Positions 6,523 through 14,882 of a stretch of DNA of 15,123 nucleotides are shown in pieces (within the stretch, counting starts at the first letter, position 1; each line of letters begins with the position of its first letter). The stretch is taken from positions 1 through 15,123 of the forward strand of contig DAOVLE010000121.1 of assembly GCA_030631415.1 (NCBI GenBank), written 5' to 3'. Made by a program: the position numbers and the translations under genes. Under the pieces are notes generated by a model. That model worked only from the letters and a program-made list of their open reading frames with translations. It made no database searches and had not been told where the DNA came from. The stretch comes from JAAEQG01 sp023133475 (GTDB taxonomy: Bacteria; Planctomycetota; Phycisphaerae; UBA1845).

Positions 6523-8376
6523 ATGCGAACATCGTGTGATTCCGGGCGTGTGGGAGTGCGGTGGGGTTGCCGTTACTCCCTTCTTGGTTTGCCGGCACGT
6601 CCATCATTGCGACAGTGGATCGCCGCTTTGGCAGTGGTGGTTGGCTTGGGCTCTGGTGCAGCCGCCCAGCAAGTCCGGTATGTAGACGTGGCTGCGCCCG
6701 GTGCGGAGACCGGCATGTCCTGGGACGACGCATTCACCGATCTACAGGATGCCTTGGCTATCGCTCAACCGGGAGACGATATCCGGGTGGCTGAGGGCAC
6801 GTACTGGCCTGATCGGGGCACCGGGGACCGCGCCGCCACCTTCTCGCTCCTGAATGGGGTGGTGATACTAGGGGGTTACGCCGGGTATGGGGCACCCGAC
6901 CCCGACGCCCGCGACGTGGACCTCTACGTGACCGTCCTCAGCGGGGAGATCGGCGATCCCCTTGACGCCACCGACAATAGCTACCACGTGGTCACAGGTA
7001 GTGATGCCGATGCCGACGCCGTCCTCGACGGCTTTACCATCACCCATGGCCAAGCGGACGTCGGATACCCCGACAACCGCGGTGGTGGCATGATTATCAT
7101 GTTCACTTCCCCGACGGTCACCCGGTGCCGGTTCGAGGGGAACCGCGCCCAGGAAGGTGGTGCTCTGTTCATTTGCTTCGGAGCCGCCCCGGTCTTCAGC
7201 GACTGCGTGTTTCGCCGGAACGCCGTCACCGCCAACGGGGGCGCCCTGTTCGATATGGGAGGAAGCCCGGAGCTGATCCGTTGCACCTTCGCGGACAACC
7301 ACGCCGACGTCTCCGGTGGGGCGATAGCCGCCTTCGGGTCCGGTGCTTCGCTGATCGACTGCACGTTTGAGGGGAACTCGACGGAGATATCCGGCGGAGG
7401 TGTTTATGACAACGGGGGCAACCTCGTGCTGGACGGATGCACCTTTCGAGGCAATGTTCAAGTTAGCGGCGGCACCTCCGGGTCACCGGGCGGCGGCGGC
7501 ATGTTCAGCAAACAGTCGAACCCCACACTGATCGGCTGCACCTTTATCAACAACCTGACTTCGGACGCAGGCGGCGCCTTCCACAATAAAGACGGCCATG
7601 CCGAGCTTGCCAACTGCAGCATCCTGAACAATCTGTCCGGCGGCAGCGGCGGTGGGCTGTGCGACTTGGGGGAGGGTCTGACAGCCAGCTCGTGCCGGAT
7701 ATTGGCCAACACCGCTTTTGGGTATGGTGCGGGGGTTTACTGTGCCGATGCCGGCACCGAACTGGTCAACTGCACAATTAGTGGGAACACCACATACCGG
7801 TGGGGCGGCGGCGTATGCGACGTGAGTGCCGGTTCCAGACTGGCCGGTTGTGTGCTGTGGGATAACCGGGACCCGAATGGCACGAATGAAGACGCTCAAA
7901 TCCTCGTTTTGGGCGACGGTGCCTTGGTGGATTATTGTTGTATTCAAGGGCTGACCGGCGACTTGGGCGGGATGGGCAACGTCGGCGATGATCCCTCCTT
8001 TGCGGACCCCTATGGGCCAGACGGTATCGCGGGCACCTTGGACGACGATATGCGGCTGACCCTCGACTCGCCGTGTATCGACGGGGGGAATCCGGATTTC
8101 ACGCCTGAACCGGGTGCGACCGACCTGGGCTACAGCCCACGTTTGATCTGCGGTGCCGTGGACATGGGTGCCTATGAGTTTCCGCGCCGGTTTGCGGATT
8201 ACGACTGCAACTGGCAACTCGACCTGGACGATTACGCCGAGTGGGGCAACTGCATGGAATGCCTCGATAGCCGCTCACTTCCTGACGAATGCGAGGTTTT
8301 CGATGCCAACGAAGATGGACGGATTGATCTGGTTGACTTCAGCCGGTTTCAGGTAGAGCGTGGTAGGGCAGGTTGA
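6523..8376 (+). CDS. Secreted parallel beta-helix protein with choice-of-anchor Q and dockerin-like tail
   Basis: A 617-residue exported protein. A long N-terminal signal region has its hydrophobic core at about 32-48 and ends at GAAAQ. DVAAPGAETGMSWDDAFTDL (55-74) is the usual opening of this right-handed beta-helix type. From about 160 to 480 there are many coils of the form GGGxxxxxxxPxxxxCxFxxN, as in polymorphic outer-membrane and DUF1565-type repeats, each with a Cys in the same ladder position. A choice-of-anchor Q-like block follows (SPCIDGGNPDF, then GAVDMGAYEF). The tail (559-617) has two EF-hand-like loops, DYDCNWQLDLDDY and DANEDGRIDLVDF, resembling a dockerin or planctomycete calcium-binding tail. 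There is no PEP-CTERM motif. Polysaccharide binding or adhesion is inferred; no catalytic residues were recognised. AGGGGGGA lies just before the ATG. The last four residues and the stop fall in a repeat (8363-8385). Confidence 0.85.
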   Translation: MRTSCDSGRVGVRWGCRYSLLGLPARPSLRQWIAALAVVVGLGSGAAAQQVRYVDVAAPGAETGMSWDDAFTDLQDALAIAQPGDDIRVAEGTYWPDRGTGDRAATFSLLNGVVILGGYAGYGAPDPDARDVDLYVTVLSGEIGDPLDATDNSYHVVTGSDADADAVLDGFTITHGQADVGYPDNRGGGMIIMFTSPTVTRCRFEGNRAQEGGALFICFGAAPVFSDCVFRRNAVTANGGALFDMGGSPELIRCTFADNHADVSGGAIAAFGSGASLIDCTFEGNSTEISGGGVYDNGGNLVLDGCTFRGNVQVSGGTSGSPGGGGMFSKQSNPTLIGCTFINNLTSDAGGAFHNKDGHAELANCSILNNLSGGSGGGLCDLGEGLTASSCRILANTAFGYGAGVYCADAGTELVNCTISGNTTYRWGGGVCDVSAGSRLAGCVLWDNRDPNGTNEDAQILVLGDGALVDYCCIQGLTGDLGGMGNVGDDPSFADPYGPDGIAGTLDDDMRLTLDSPCIDGGNPDFTPEPGATDLGYSPRLICGAVDMGAYEFPRRFADYDCNWQLDLDDYAEWGNCMECLDSRSLPDECEVFDANEDGRIDLVDFSRFQVERGRAG

Positions 8377-8385
8377 AAACCTGCC
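8363..8385. repeat. Family F variant hairpin forming the end of the beta-helix gene
   Basis: GGCAGGTT-GAA-AACCTGCC (8367-8385) is preceded by GGTA. It is a diverged GTAGGGCGGGTT arm that encodes the final GRAG residues and the TGA stop of the upstream gene. Confidence 0.6.
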
Positions 8386-8399
8386 GTCGATGTTAGCAG

Positions 8400-8456
8400 G
8401 TAGGGCGGGTTTCACCCGCCGCACCATGCCGCGAAGGCGGGTGGAACCCGCCCTAC
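8400..8456 (+). repeat. Family F repeat, full two-armed copy
   Basis: It starts GTAGGGCGGGTTTCACCC and ends GGAACCCGCCCTAC, so the element is an inverted repeat of two hairpins. Its last base adjoins the stop codon of the mini-lipoprotein ORF (8457). Confidence 0.85.
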
Positions 8457-8594
8457 TTACCACCACACCTGCTTGCCGGATTCGATGGTGAAGATACGTT
8501 CGAGTTGGCGGGAGCAAGGGCCGGTGCAGCCAACGACGAGGAGCAAACCGGCACCTGACAGCAATGCAACCAAGTTTCGTGGTAAGGTCAACAT
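8457..8594 (-). CDS. Candidate 45-residue lipoprotein
   Basis: Read on the minus strand from ATG at 8594: MLTLPRNLVALLSGAG, then LLLVVGC and a short polar tail ending KQVWW and TAA. The hydrophobic core followed by LVVGC is a good lipobox, so cleavage before Cys23 would leave a 23-residue lipopeptide. An in-frame ATG at 8609 would add five residues. The Shine-Dalgarno is weak either way. The gene lies exactly between two inverted family F elements, and its stop touches one of them, so it could be the truncated remnant of a longer lipoprotein gene. I do not recognise the family. Confidence 0.45.
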   Translation of the reverse strand: MLTLPRNLVALLSGAGLLLVVGCTGPCSRQLERIFTIESGKQVWW

Positions 8595-8630
8595 GTGCGA
8601 AGTATACATTCAGTAAATCCGTGGTGTAAA

Positions 8631-8660
8631 GGCAACAGGCAACAAGGCAACGAGGCAACA
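8631..8660. repeat. GGCAAC(A/G)A tandem repeat
   Basis: Four tandem units of 7-8 nt (GGCAACA, GGCAACAA, GGCAACGA, GGCAACAA) lie directly before a family F element. A shorter, inverted version is inside the family C copy at 4097-4119. Confidence 0.7.
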
Positions 8661-8661
8661 A

Positions 8662-8717
8662 GTAGGGCGGGTTCCACCCGCCGCGCGATGCTACGACGGC
8701 GGGTGAAACCCGCCCTA
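8662..8717 (-). repeat. Family F repeat, full copy, inverted relative to 8400-8456
   Basis: It has the same ends (GTAGGGCGGG and CCCGCCCTAC). The asymmetric arm bases (TTCCACCC on the left, GTGAAACC on the right) match the copy at 8400 only when one of them is reversed. Confidence 0.8.
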
Positions 8718-8748
8718 CAACTGTGATTATGCCGTTTTCTCAGTTTTT

Positions 8749-8891
8749 CACGCTCCACGCTTCACGCTCCCCGTTGGGGAGCCGCTAAACACTATGGATT
8801 TGTCGCCGTTAAACACCCCGGCGTCGTTGTGAGCGCCCACATTCTCCATTCTCAATTCACCACGTTCCCCACCTCCGCATTTTCCATTTTC
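8749..8891 (+). repeat. Composite repeat A-B, copy 1
   Basis: Module A (8749-8814) reads CACGCTCC, through GCCGCTAAAC, to TTGTCGCCGTTAAAC. Module B (about 8838-8891) has CACATTCTCCATTCTC and CATTTTCCATTTTC. The same order, inverted, occurs at 10341-10564. Module B runs into the TGA stop of rdgB at 8890-8892. Confidence 0.7.
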
Positions 8892-9485
8892 AGAGGAGTG
8901 CTTCGAGCTTGGGGCGGATGTTTTGCAAGGCTTGGCCTCGGTGACTGATGCGGTTCTTGTGGGCAGGCTCGAGTTCTGCGACAGTTTGCCCCAGTTCCGG
9001 CAGCAGGAAGTAAGGATCGTAACCAAACCCATTTTGCCCTCGGGGCTCGTCGATGATGACGCCCTCGAACACGCCCGCCGCAGTTGCCGACACCCGTTGC
9101 CCGTCGGCGATGGCAATCACACAACGGAACCGCGCGGAACGTCTCTTGGGTGGAACCTCGCCCAGACACCGGATCAGCTTGATATTGTTGGCGGCGGCGT
9201 CCTGTGCCGGGCCGGCAAACCTGGCGGAGTTGACACCCGGCTGCCCGCCAAGAGCGTCCACCTCCAACCCCGAATCATCCGCCAAGGTCCACAGGCCGGT
9301 CAATCCGGCATAGTGCAAAGCCTTTTTTCTCGCGTTCTCCTCGAAGGTTAAACCGTCTTCGAGCGGTTGGGGTAGCTTGCCGAACTCCTTCAGGTCAGCC
9401 AACTCGACATCCAGATCAGCAAAAACATGGCGAATCTCCCGGAGCTTGCCCGGATTCGAGGTTGCGATGAGCAGCCTGCCGCGTT

Positions 9486-9492
<7 letters not shown>
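8890..9492 (-). CDS. rdgB: XTP/dITP diphosphatase (HAM1/RdgB family)
   Basis: A 200-residue cytoplasmic enzyme that hydrolyses non-canonical purine triphosphates (XTP, ITP, dITP) to monophosphates and pyrophosphate, keeping them out of DNA and RNA. The family motifs are in order: SNPGK at 12-16 (phosphate binding), TFEENARKKA at 49-58, DDSGLEVDAL at 72-81 (metal and catalytic Asp), NGFGYDPYF at 154-162, and KNRISHRG at 179-186. Length is normal. The start codon overlaps the end of the upstream lipoprotein gene by 7 bp (ATGGTAA), indicating translational coupling. Linkage of rph and rdgB is common in bacteria; here one gene sits between them. The stop codon is at the edge of repeat module B. 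Confidence 0.96.
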
Positions 9493-10564
<1,072 letters not shown>

Positions 10565-10613
10565 TAGTAGGTGAGCGCGAAAAACAGAGAAAACGCCGTA
10601 ATTCCAGAGCATG

Positions 10614-11330
10614 CTACTTGTCCGCCAGAGCTTCCTTCTGGACCCGAAAGAGTCGCTTGATGCCCCTCGATGCGAGATCGAGCATCCTGGTCAATTCGTC
10701 GGGCGAGAAGGTGGCACCTTCCCCGGTGCCCTGGACCTCGACGAACCTGCCCGATCCGGTCATGACCACGTTAAAGTCCACTTCGGCGGTTGAATCTTCC
10801 GCGTAGTCCAGGTCCAACAGGATTCTGCCGCCGGACCGCCCCACACTGATCGCGGCAATCTGATCGCGCAGGGGGGAGTGCTCGATAAACCCCTCTCGCA
10901 AGGCGTGCTGGATGGCATCGTAGACTGCTATGTAAGCCCCGGTGATGCCGGCGGTTCGCGTGCCCCCGTCAGCCTGAAGCACGTCACAATCAATTAAAAT
11001 CGAGTTCTCCCCGAGCATGTCGAGATCGACGATAGCCCGGAGCGAACGCCCGATAAGCCGCTGAATCTCCTGTGTCCGCCCATCGACCTTCATTCGGTTC
11101 CGAAAACGACGGTCCGGCGTCGAGCCCGGCAGCATGTCATACTCCGCCGTCAGCCACCCGCTGCCCCGCCCCTCACGCCACGCGGGAACACCCTTTTGCC
11201 ACATCGCGGTGCACAGCACGTGGGTGTGCCCGCACTTGATCAACACCGACCCAGGAGCAAATCGCGTGAATCGGCGGATGAATGAAACCGACCGGAGTTG
11301 TGCGGGCTTACGTCCGTCATGTCGTGCCAT
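10614..11330 (-). CDS. rph: Ribonuclease PH
   Basis: A 238-residue cytoplasmic phosphorolytic 3'-5' exoribonuclease that trims tRNA 3' ends and degrades structured RNA, usually as a hexamer. The signatures are RHDGRKPAQLR at 3-13, GSGWLTAEYDMLPGSTPDR (about 56-74), GRTQEIQRLIGRSLRAI (84-100, with the phosphate-binding Arg) and IDCDVLQADGGTRTAGITGA (113-132). Length matches the usual 238. The ATG at 11330 is chosen because MARHDGR is the normal start and GAGG lies upstream. The frame extends to 11363, but the extra residues come from a family F repeat. It lies 49 bp after rho in the same direction. Confidence 0.97.
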   Translation of the reverse strand: MARHDGRKPAQLRSVSFIRRFTRFAPGSVLIKCGHTHVLCTAMWQKGVPAWREGRGSGWLTAEYDMLPGSTPDRRFRNRMKVDGRTQEIQRLIGRSLRAIVDLDMLGENSILIDCDVLQADGGTRTAGITGAYIAVYDAIQHALREGFIEHSPLRDQIAAISVGRSGGRILLDLDYAEDSTAEVDFNVVMTGSGRFVEVQGTGEGATFSPDELTRMLDLASRGIKRLFRVQKEALADK

Positions 11331-11347
11331 GGCTGCCTCGGGTGGAT

Positions 11348-11374
11348 GTAGGGCGGGTTCCACCCGCCTTCTTC
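11348..11374. repeat. Family F single-arm hairpin between rho and rph
   Basis: GTAGGGCGGGTTCCACCC plus GCCTTCTTC is identical to 264-290. In the mRNA it would form a GGCGGGT/ACCCGCC hairpin in the 49-nt rho-rph spacer. There is no T run, so it is not an obvious terminator. It could block exonucleases or separate expression of the two genes. Confidence 0.75.
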
Positions 11375-11379
11375 GCCCG

Positions 11380-12921
11380 CTAGGCGAGATTCATGGTCAT
11401 CAGGAACTCGTTGTTGGTCTTGACCTTGCTCAGGCGGGTGCGGAGCATCTCGACCGATTCGACGACGTTCATGTCGGTGAGCACACGACGCAGCCGGTAA
11501 ACCAACTCCAACTCCTTGGGGTGCATGAGCAATTCTTCCTTGCGGGTTCCGCTGGCGGGGATGTCGATGGCCGGCCAGATGCGACGCTCCACCAGGCGGC
11601 GGTCCAGATGCAACTCGGAGTTGCCGGTGCCCTTGAACTCCTCGAAGATGACCTCGTCCATTTTGGAGCCGGTGTCTACCAACGCCGTCCCGATGATGGT
11701 GAGCGAACCGCCCTCCTCGATGTTGCGGGCGGCACCGAAGAAACGCTTGGGTTTTTGCAGGGCGTTGGCGTCGATACCGCCGGAGAGAATTTTACCCGAG
11801 TGGGGCACCTCCGTGTTGTAGGCCCGGGCCAAACGGGTTATGGAATCCAACAGGATGACCACGTCGTGGCTATATTCCACCAAACGCCGGGCCTTCTCAA
11901 TGACCATCTGCGACACCTGGACGTGGCGTTCAGCCGGTTCGTCAAACGTCGAGCTGATGACCTCGGCGTTGGTGTGGCGTTCCATTTCGGTAACTTCCTC
12001 GGGGCGCTCGTCGATGAGCAGGATGAAGAGATAGCACTCGGGATGGTTGGTGCTGATGGAGTTGGCCATCTTCTGGAGCAAGACGGTCTTGCCGGTCCGC
12101 GGCGGAGCCACAATGAGCATACGCTGCCCTTTGCCGATCGGCGTGGCAAGGTCCACGATGCGCATGTTCAACTCGTCCGGAGTGGTCTCCAGGTACAAAC
12201 GCTGGTTGGGAAAGAGCGGGGTGAGGTCCTCGAAGTTGGTCTTGTCGTGGACGTCCTCGGGGTTGGCTGAGTTGATCGCCTCGACCCGCAGGAGGGCGAA
12301 GTAGCGTTCCGACTCCTTTGGAGGCCTGATCTGCCCGGCGACGACGTGCCCGGTCCGCAAACCGAAGCGGCGTATCTGCGAGGGCGAGATGTAAATGTCG
12401 TCGGCGCAGGGCAAATAATTGTACCCCGGCGAACGCAGGAACCCGAACCCGTCGGGCAGAATCTCCAGAACACCCTCGCCATACATCATCCCGTTGCGGT
12501 GGATACGGTCCTTGAGGATGCGGAAGATGAGGTCCTGCTTTTTAAGACCGGCCCACTCCTCCAGGTCTTCTTCCCTGGCCAGTTCGTGTAACTCGGCGAC
12601 GGTCATCTTCTGCAGCTCGACGATGTGCATCTCGCCGCGTTTGACCTGTTCGTACTTGGCATGGGTCTCGGCGTCGAGAGAGGATTCCCCGGTGGCCACC
12701 GCAGTCTTTGCCGTGGTTTCTTCAGCCTCCACAGCTTCCACAGCTTCCACTGTCTCTACGGCCTCCACAGCCTCCACCTTTTCGACAGTCGCGGTGGCAG
12801 TGGCGGACTTTTTGTTCTCTTTGGCTCGGGCTGTTTCCTTGGCCGCGGTGGAACTGGACCGTGCGGAAGAAGTCTTCTTCTTCGAGGTTGATTTTGCACG
12901 GGTTTGACTGGCTTTCGCCAT
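11380..12921 (-). CDS. rho: Transcription termination factor Rho
   Basis: A 513-residue hexameric RNA-dependent ATPase/helicase that ends transcription at rut sites. Residues 1-90 are a low-complexity extension (basic and Ser/Thr-rich, then VEAVEAVETVEAVEAVEAEE at about 51-68). The Rho N-terminal helical domain follows (about 100-142), then the cold-shock RNA-binding domain (about 145-220, EILPDGFGFLRSP). The ATPase domain has GKGQRMLIVAPPRTGKT (263-279, Walker A; E. coli has PPKAGKT). Walker B is DVVILLDSITRLARAYN (353-369). SGGIDANALQKPKRFFGAAR (380-399) covers the Q-loop, and the R-loop region follows. AGGAGG lies 8 bp before the ATG at 12921; an in-frame GTG one codon upstream is possible. 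It follows coaE with a 108-bp gap. Confidence 0.98.
   Translation of the reverse strand: MAKASQTRAKSTSKKKTSSARSSSTAAKETARAKENKKSATATATVEKVEAVEAVETVEAVEAVEAEETTAKTAVATGESSLDAETHAKYEQVKRGEMHIVELQKMTVAELHELAREEDLEEWAGLKKQDLIFRILKDRIHRNGMMYGEGVLEILPDGFGFLRSPGYNYLPCADDIYISPSQIRRFGLRTGHVVAGQIRPPKESERYFALLRVEAINSANPEDVHDKTNFEDLTPLFPNQRLYLETTPDELNMRIVDLATPIGKGQRMLIVAPPRTGKTVLLQKMANSISTNHPECYLFILLIDERPEEVTEMERHTNAEVISSTFDEPAERHVQVSQMVIEKARRLVEYSHDVVILLDSITRLARAYNTEVPHSGKILSGGIDANALQKPKRFFGAARNIEEGGSLTIIGTALVDTGSKMDEVIFEEFKGTGNSELHLDRRLVERRIWPAIDIPASGTRKEELLMHPKELELVYRLRRVLTDMNVVESVEMLRTRLSKVKTNNEFLMTMNLA
12724..12779. repeat. 9-nt tandem repeat inside rho
   Basis: About six units of the CCTCCACAG/CTTCCACAG type on the plus strand encode the V-E-A repeats of the Rho N-terminal extension. 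In-frame slippage here would change the length of the acidic linker. Confidence 0.8.
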
Positions 12922-13029
12922 CACTTGAACCTCCTGAATAATCGGTTGCCGACCCTGCCTCGGAATCGAGACTCCGGCGAGTATGGGTTGGAATCAGGTC
13001 TACGTGTTATCCATCATTTGTCAAAACGC

Positions 13030-13671
13030 TTACACTTCCGCGCGTGGTGTCTCTTGGAGTGCCAGGCTCAGTAAACGAACCACTTGCGAGCGGAGATCAT
13101 CGACACTGGAGTTGTTGACTATGGTGCAATCGGCTCTTGCTCGTTTGAAGTCCAGAGGTTTCTGCAACTTTTCTCGGCGTCGAAGTTCTTCTGGTGTCCA
13201 ACTCCTCGCGGTGGCCACCCGCCGCGTGCGGGTTTCCCTCTCAGCCTCCACAAACCATACCACATCGCATCGGCGGTCGAGCCCGGTCTCAAACAACAGC
13301 GGGCTGTCCAGCACAACCGCGCGGACAACGGGGTCCGCCAGAAATCGCTCGATTAAAAGTTCCCGCTCCCGCACAATCCTTGGATGCAACAGGTGCTCCA
13401 GCCGTGCTCGCTGAGCCGAGTCGGCAAATACAATATCGCCAATTCGCCGGCGGTCAATCCCACCTTCCGCATCGACAATCGAATCTCCCCACCACGACCG
13501 CAAAACCTCGACAACCGTCGGCTCGGACATCAGCCGCCGACCAATCGCATCGGAATCAATTACCCCGGCTCCCAGCTTTGCCAGAATCCCAGCCACCACC
13601 GACTTGCCGGCGCCAATACCGCCCGCCAATCCAATGATCGGCTTGTGCTCACACCGAAGGGATCGGCACAT
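13030..13671 (-). CDS. coaE: Dephospho-CoA kinase
   Basis: A 213-residue cytoplasmic enzyme that phosphorylates the ribose 3'-OH of dephospho-CoA, the last step of coenzyme A synthesis. It has a P-loop GLAGGIGAGKS at 14-24, VIDSDAIGR at 37-45 (catalytic Asp region), LDSPLLFE at 121-128 and the lid-region DVVWFVEAERETRTRRVATA. Length is typical. The ATG at 13671 is preferred; a TTG at 13683 would add four residues, and neither has a clear Shine-Dalgarno. It is the first gene of the likely coaE-rho-rph-lipoprotein-rdgB unit and has a good promoter about 170 bp upstream. Confidence 0.95.
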   Translation of the reverse strand: MCRSLRCEHKPIIGLAGGIGAGKSVVAGILAKLGAGVIDSDAIGRRLMSEPTVVEVLRSWWGDSIVDAEGGIDRRRIGDIVFADSAQRARLEHLLHPRIVRERELLIERFLADPVVRAVVLDSPLLFETGLDRRCDVVWFVEAERETRTRRVATARSWTPEELRRREKLQKPLDFKRARADCTIVNNSSVDDLRSQVVRLLSLALQETPRAEV

Positions 13672-13843
13672 TACCGTAGCCAAACACTTGGTAACTCAAA
13701 AACACCGCGAACAGCCACCACCCGCAGCATAAACCGCACGCGCTTCGGCGCCCACAACGATGCACTATCCACACTTCCAAGGGCGCTTGAGACTACGCAG
13801 GCGGGCAATCCATGTAGAACCACCCCGAAATCGAGGCTGAGTC

Positions 13844-13872
13844 ACTATACACACGCCCCCTTGGTTTGTCAC
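13844..13872 (-). promoter_or_regulatory. Promoter of the coaE-rho block
   Basis: On the minus strand, GTGACA (13872-13867), a 17-bp spacer, then TATAGT (13849-13844). It gives a leader of about 165 nt before coaE, in which I see no gene. Confidence 0.6.
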
Positions 13873-13885
13873 GCGGTTTTTTTAG

Positions 13886-13901
13886 GAAATTCAGCAATTT
13901 C
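13886..13901. promoter_or_regulatory. AT-rich palindrome between divergent promoters
   Basis: GAAATT-CAGC-AATTTC lies between the coaE promoter and the promoter of the second PEP-CTERM leader, flanked by T runs at about 13877-13883 and 13917-13923. It could be an operator for either side or an UP-element-like region. Confidence 0.4.
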
Positions 13902-13924
13902 TCCGCCAGGAGCAAGTTTTTTTG

Positions 13925-13952
13925 TTGCAAAGCGCCTCGAAGTGTGCATAAT
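13925..13952 (+). promoter_or_regulatory. Promoter of the second PEP-CTERM leader
   Basis: TTGCAA (13925-13930), a 16-bp spacer, then CATAAT (13947-13952). Transcription would start near 13959, about 60 nt before the intrinsic terminator and about 185 nt before the gene. Confidence 0.5.
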
Positions 13953-13977
13953 TCGGCTCGCGTTATCGGACGCCACC

Positions 13978-14013
13978 ATGACGGCCGGACTGGTGCGAAG
14001 GGTTAAGGGTTAG
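13978..14013 (+). CDS. Possible 11-codon leader peptide
   Basis: ATG at 13978 encodes MTAGLVRRVKG and stops at 14011-14013, three bases before the terminator stem begins. That position fits translation-coupled attenuation. There is no clear Shine-Dalgarno and no run of a single amino acid, so this is weak. Confidence 0.2.
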   Translation: MTAGLVRRVKG

Positions 14014-14015
14014 GG

Positions 14016-14052
14016 AGAGACGCCCCTATGGGGGTGCGCTCTCTATTTTTTT
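14016..14052 (+). terminator. Intrinsic terminator within the PEP-CTERM 5' leader
   Basis: The stem AGAGACGCCCC (14016-14026) pairs with 14032-14044 with two single-base bulges, a loop of about 5 nt, and seven T at 14046-14052. There is no plus-strand gene upstream for it to terminate, so it is either an attenuator for the following gene or the end of a separate short RNA of about 90 nt. Confidence 0.75.
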
Positions 14053-14144
14053 GCCCTGAGGATGCGATGTGGCGTTTGGTGCGCGGATATAGAGAAAACG
14101 TAAACGGTGAACAGTGTTCTGGAACAAACAACAGGGGGATAGTA

Positions 14145-14726
14145 ATGAATGTGCGAAGTAAGCTGCTGGAGATAGTTGTGGTTGTCTCACTGATCTCCTC
14201 GCCGTTATTGGCGGGGACCATTAGCTTCTCATCGCAGGCAGCCGAAGTGACAGCCGGCACACCGATCACCACCGACGTGGTGTTGGTTCCGGACCTTCCG
14301 GCTTTTGAGTATGCCTTCATTCTGATCGGCTCGGATGGCGCCACCGACCTCGATTTCGCATACCATCAGGACTGGATATCAGCTTTCGACAGCGTCGTTG
14401 GGCCGTCGTTCGACGATGAGGGGGTCTATGCACAGGAAGTCTCCGTGGGCGGGAACGTTTTTCCCCCTCTGTGGGGGGTGACCAGTTTGGCGGTGGGCAC
14501 GCTCACCATCGACACTACGGGGATGGCCGACGGCGACTATACGGCTACAGTGGACTACAGCCGAGACGACGACCGGAGCAAGCTGCTTTGGCATGACGAG
14601 GCAACATTCATCGACCCGTTGTCTGGGACGTTCAATTTCACCATCGTTCCCGAACCAGCCGGACCAGGCCTGCTTGCTCTTTGTGCTTTAGCCATGCTGC
14701 GGAAAAGACGGGGCAGTTCCAGATAA
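14145..14726 (+). CDS. PEP-CTERM surface protein, unknown function
   Basis: A 193-residue exported protein. The ATG at 14145 is chosen because AGGGGGAT lies 5-6 bp upstream and a signal peptide follows (MNVRSKLLEIVVVVSLISS, cleavage near LLAG at 21-24). The frame extends to 14028, but that stretch contains the leader terminator. The mature part is acidic and beta-rich. Its opening (SSQAAEVTAGTPITTDVVL) and the TLTIDTTGMADGDYTATVDY segment recall cohesin-like or immunoglobulin-like sandwich domains of planctomycete surface proteins; this is a weak resemblance. The tail is a sorting signal: VPEP at 168-171, a hydrophobic segment to about 184, then RKRRG. No exosortase is in the window. No intrinsic terminator is seen downstream. 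Confidence 0.8.
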   Translation: MNVRSKLLEIVVVVSLISSPLLAGTISFSSQAAEVTAGTPITTDVVLVPDLPAFEYAFILIGSDGATDLDFAYHQDWISAFDSVVGPSFDDEGVYAQEVSVGGNVFPPLWGVTSLAVGTLTIDTTGMADGDYTATVDYSRDDDRSKLLWHDEATFIDPLSGTFNFTIVPEPAGPGLLALCALAMLRKRRGSSR

Positions 14727-14801
14727 CTTCGACGGTTTGCGCCAGGCCCGGCGGCATAAATGCTAGGTAAGAAAGCTTCTCTTAGCCCCTCTGGGGGGCA
14801 T

Positions 14802-14882
14802 GGGTGGCCCACCGCTTTAGCGGTGGGGGACACGAATGGTCAACCGATTCGCGTCCCCCACGGCTAAAGCCATGGGCCACCC
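14802..14882. repeat. Family C repeat (copy 3), complete inverted repeat
   Basis: Two arms of about 36 bp: GGGTGGCCCACCGCTTTAGC to ACACGAAT, and ATTCGCGTCCCCCACGGC to GGGCCACCC. They are separated by about 10 bp. This is the most complete copy and defines the element. Confidence 0.85.

Noticed and set aside
11331..11363. 11-residue extension of RNase PH
   Set aside because: It is encoded by part of a family F repeat; the family normally starts at MARHDGR.
14109..14119. GAACAGTGTTC as a LexA (SOS) box upstream of the second PEP-CTERM gene
   Set aside because: The known GAAC-type LexA site has four bases between half sites; here there are three, and no SOS-type gene follows.
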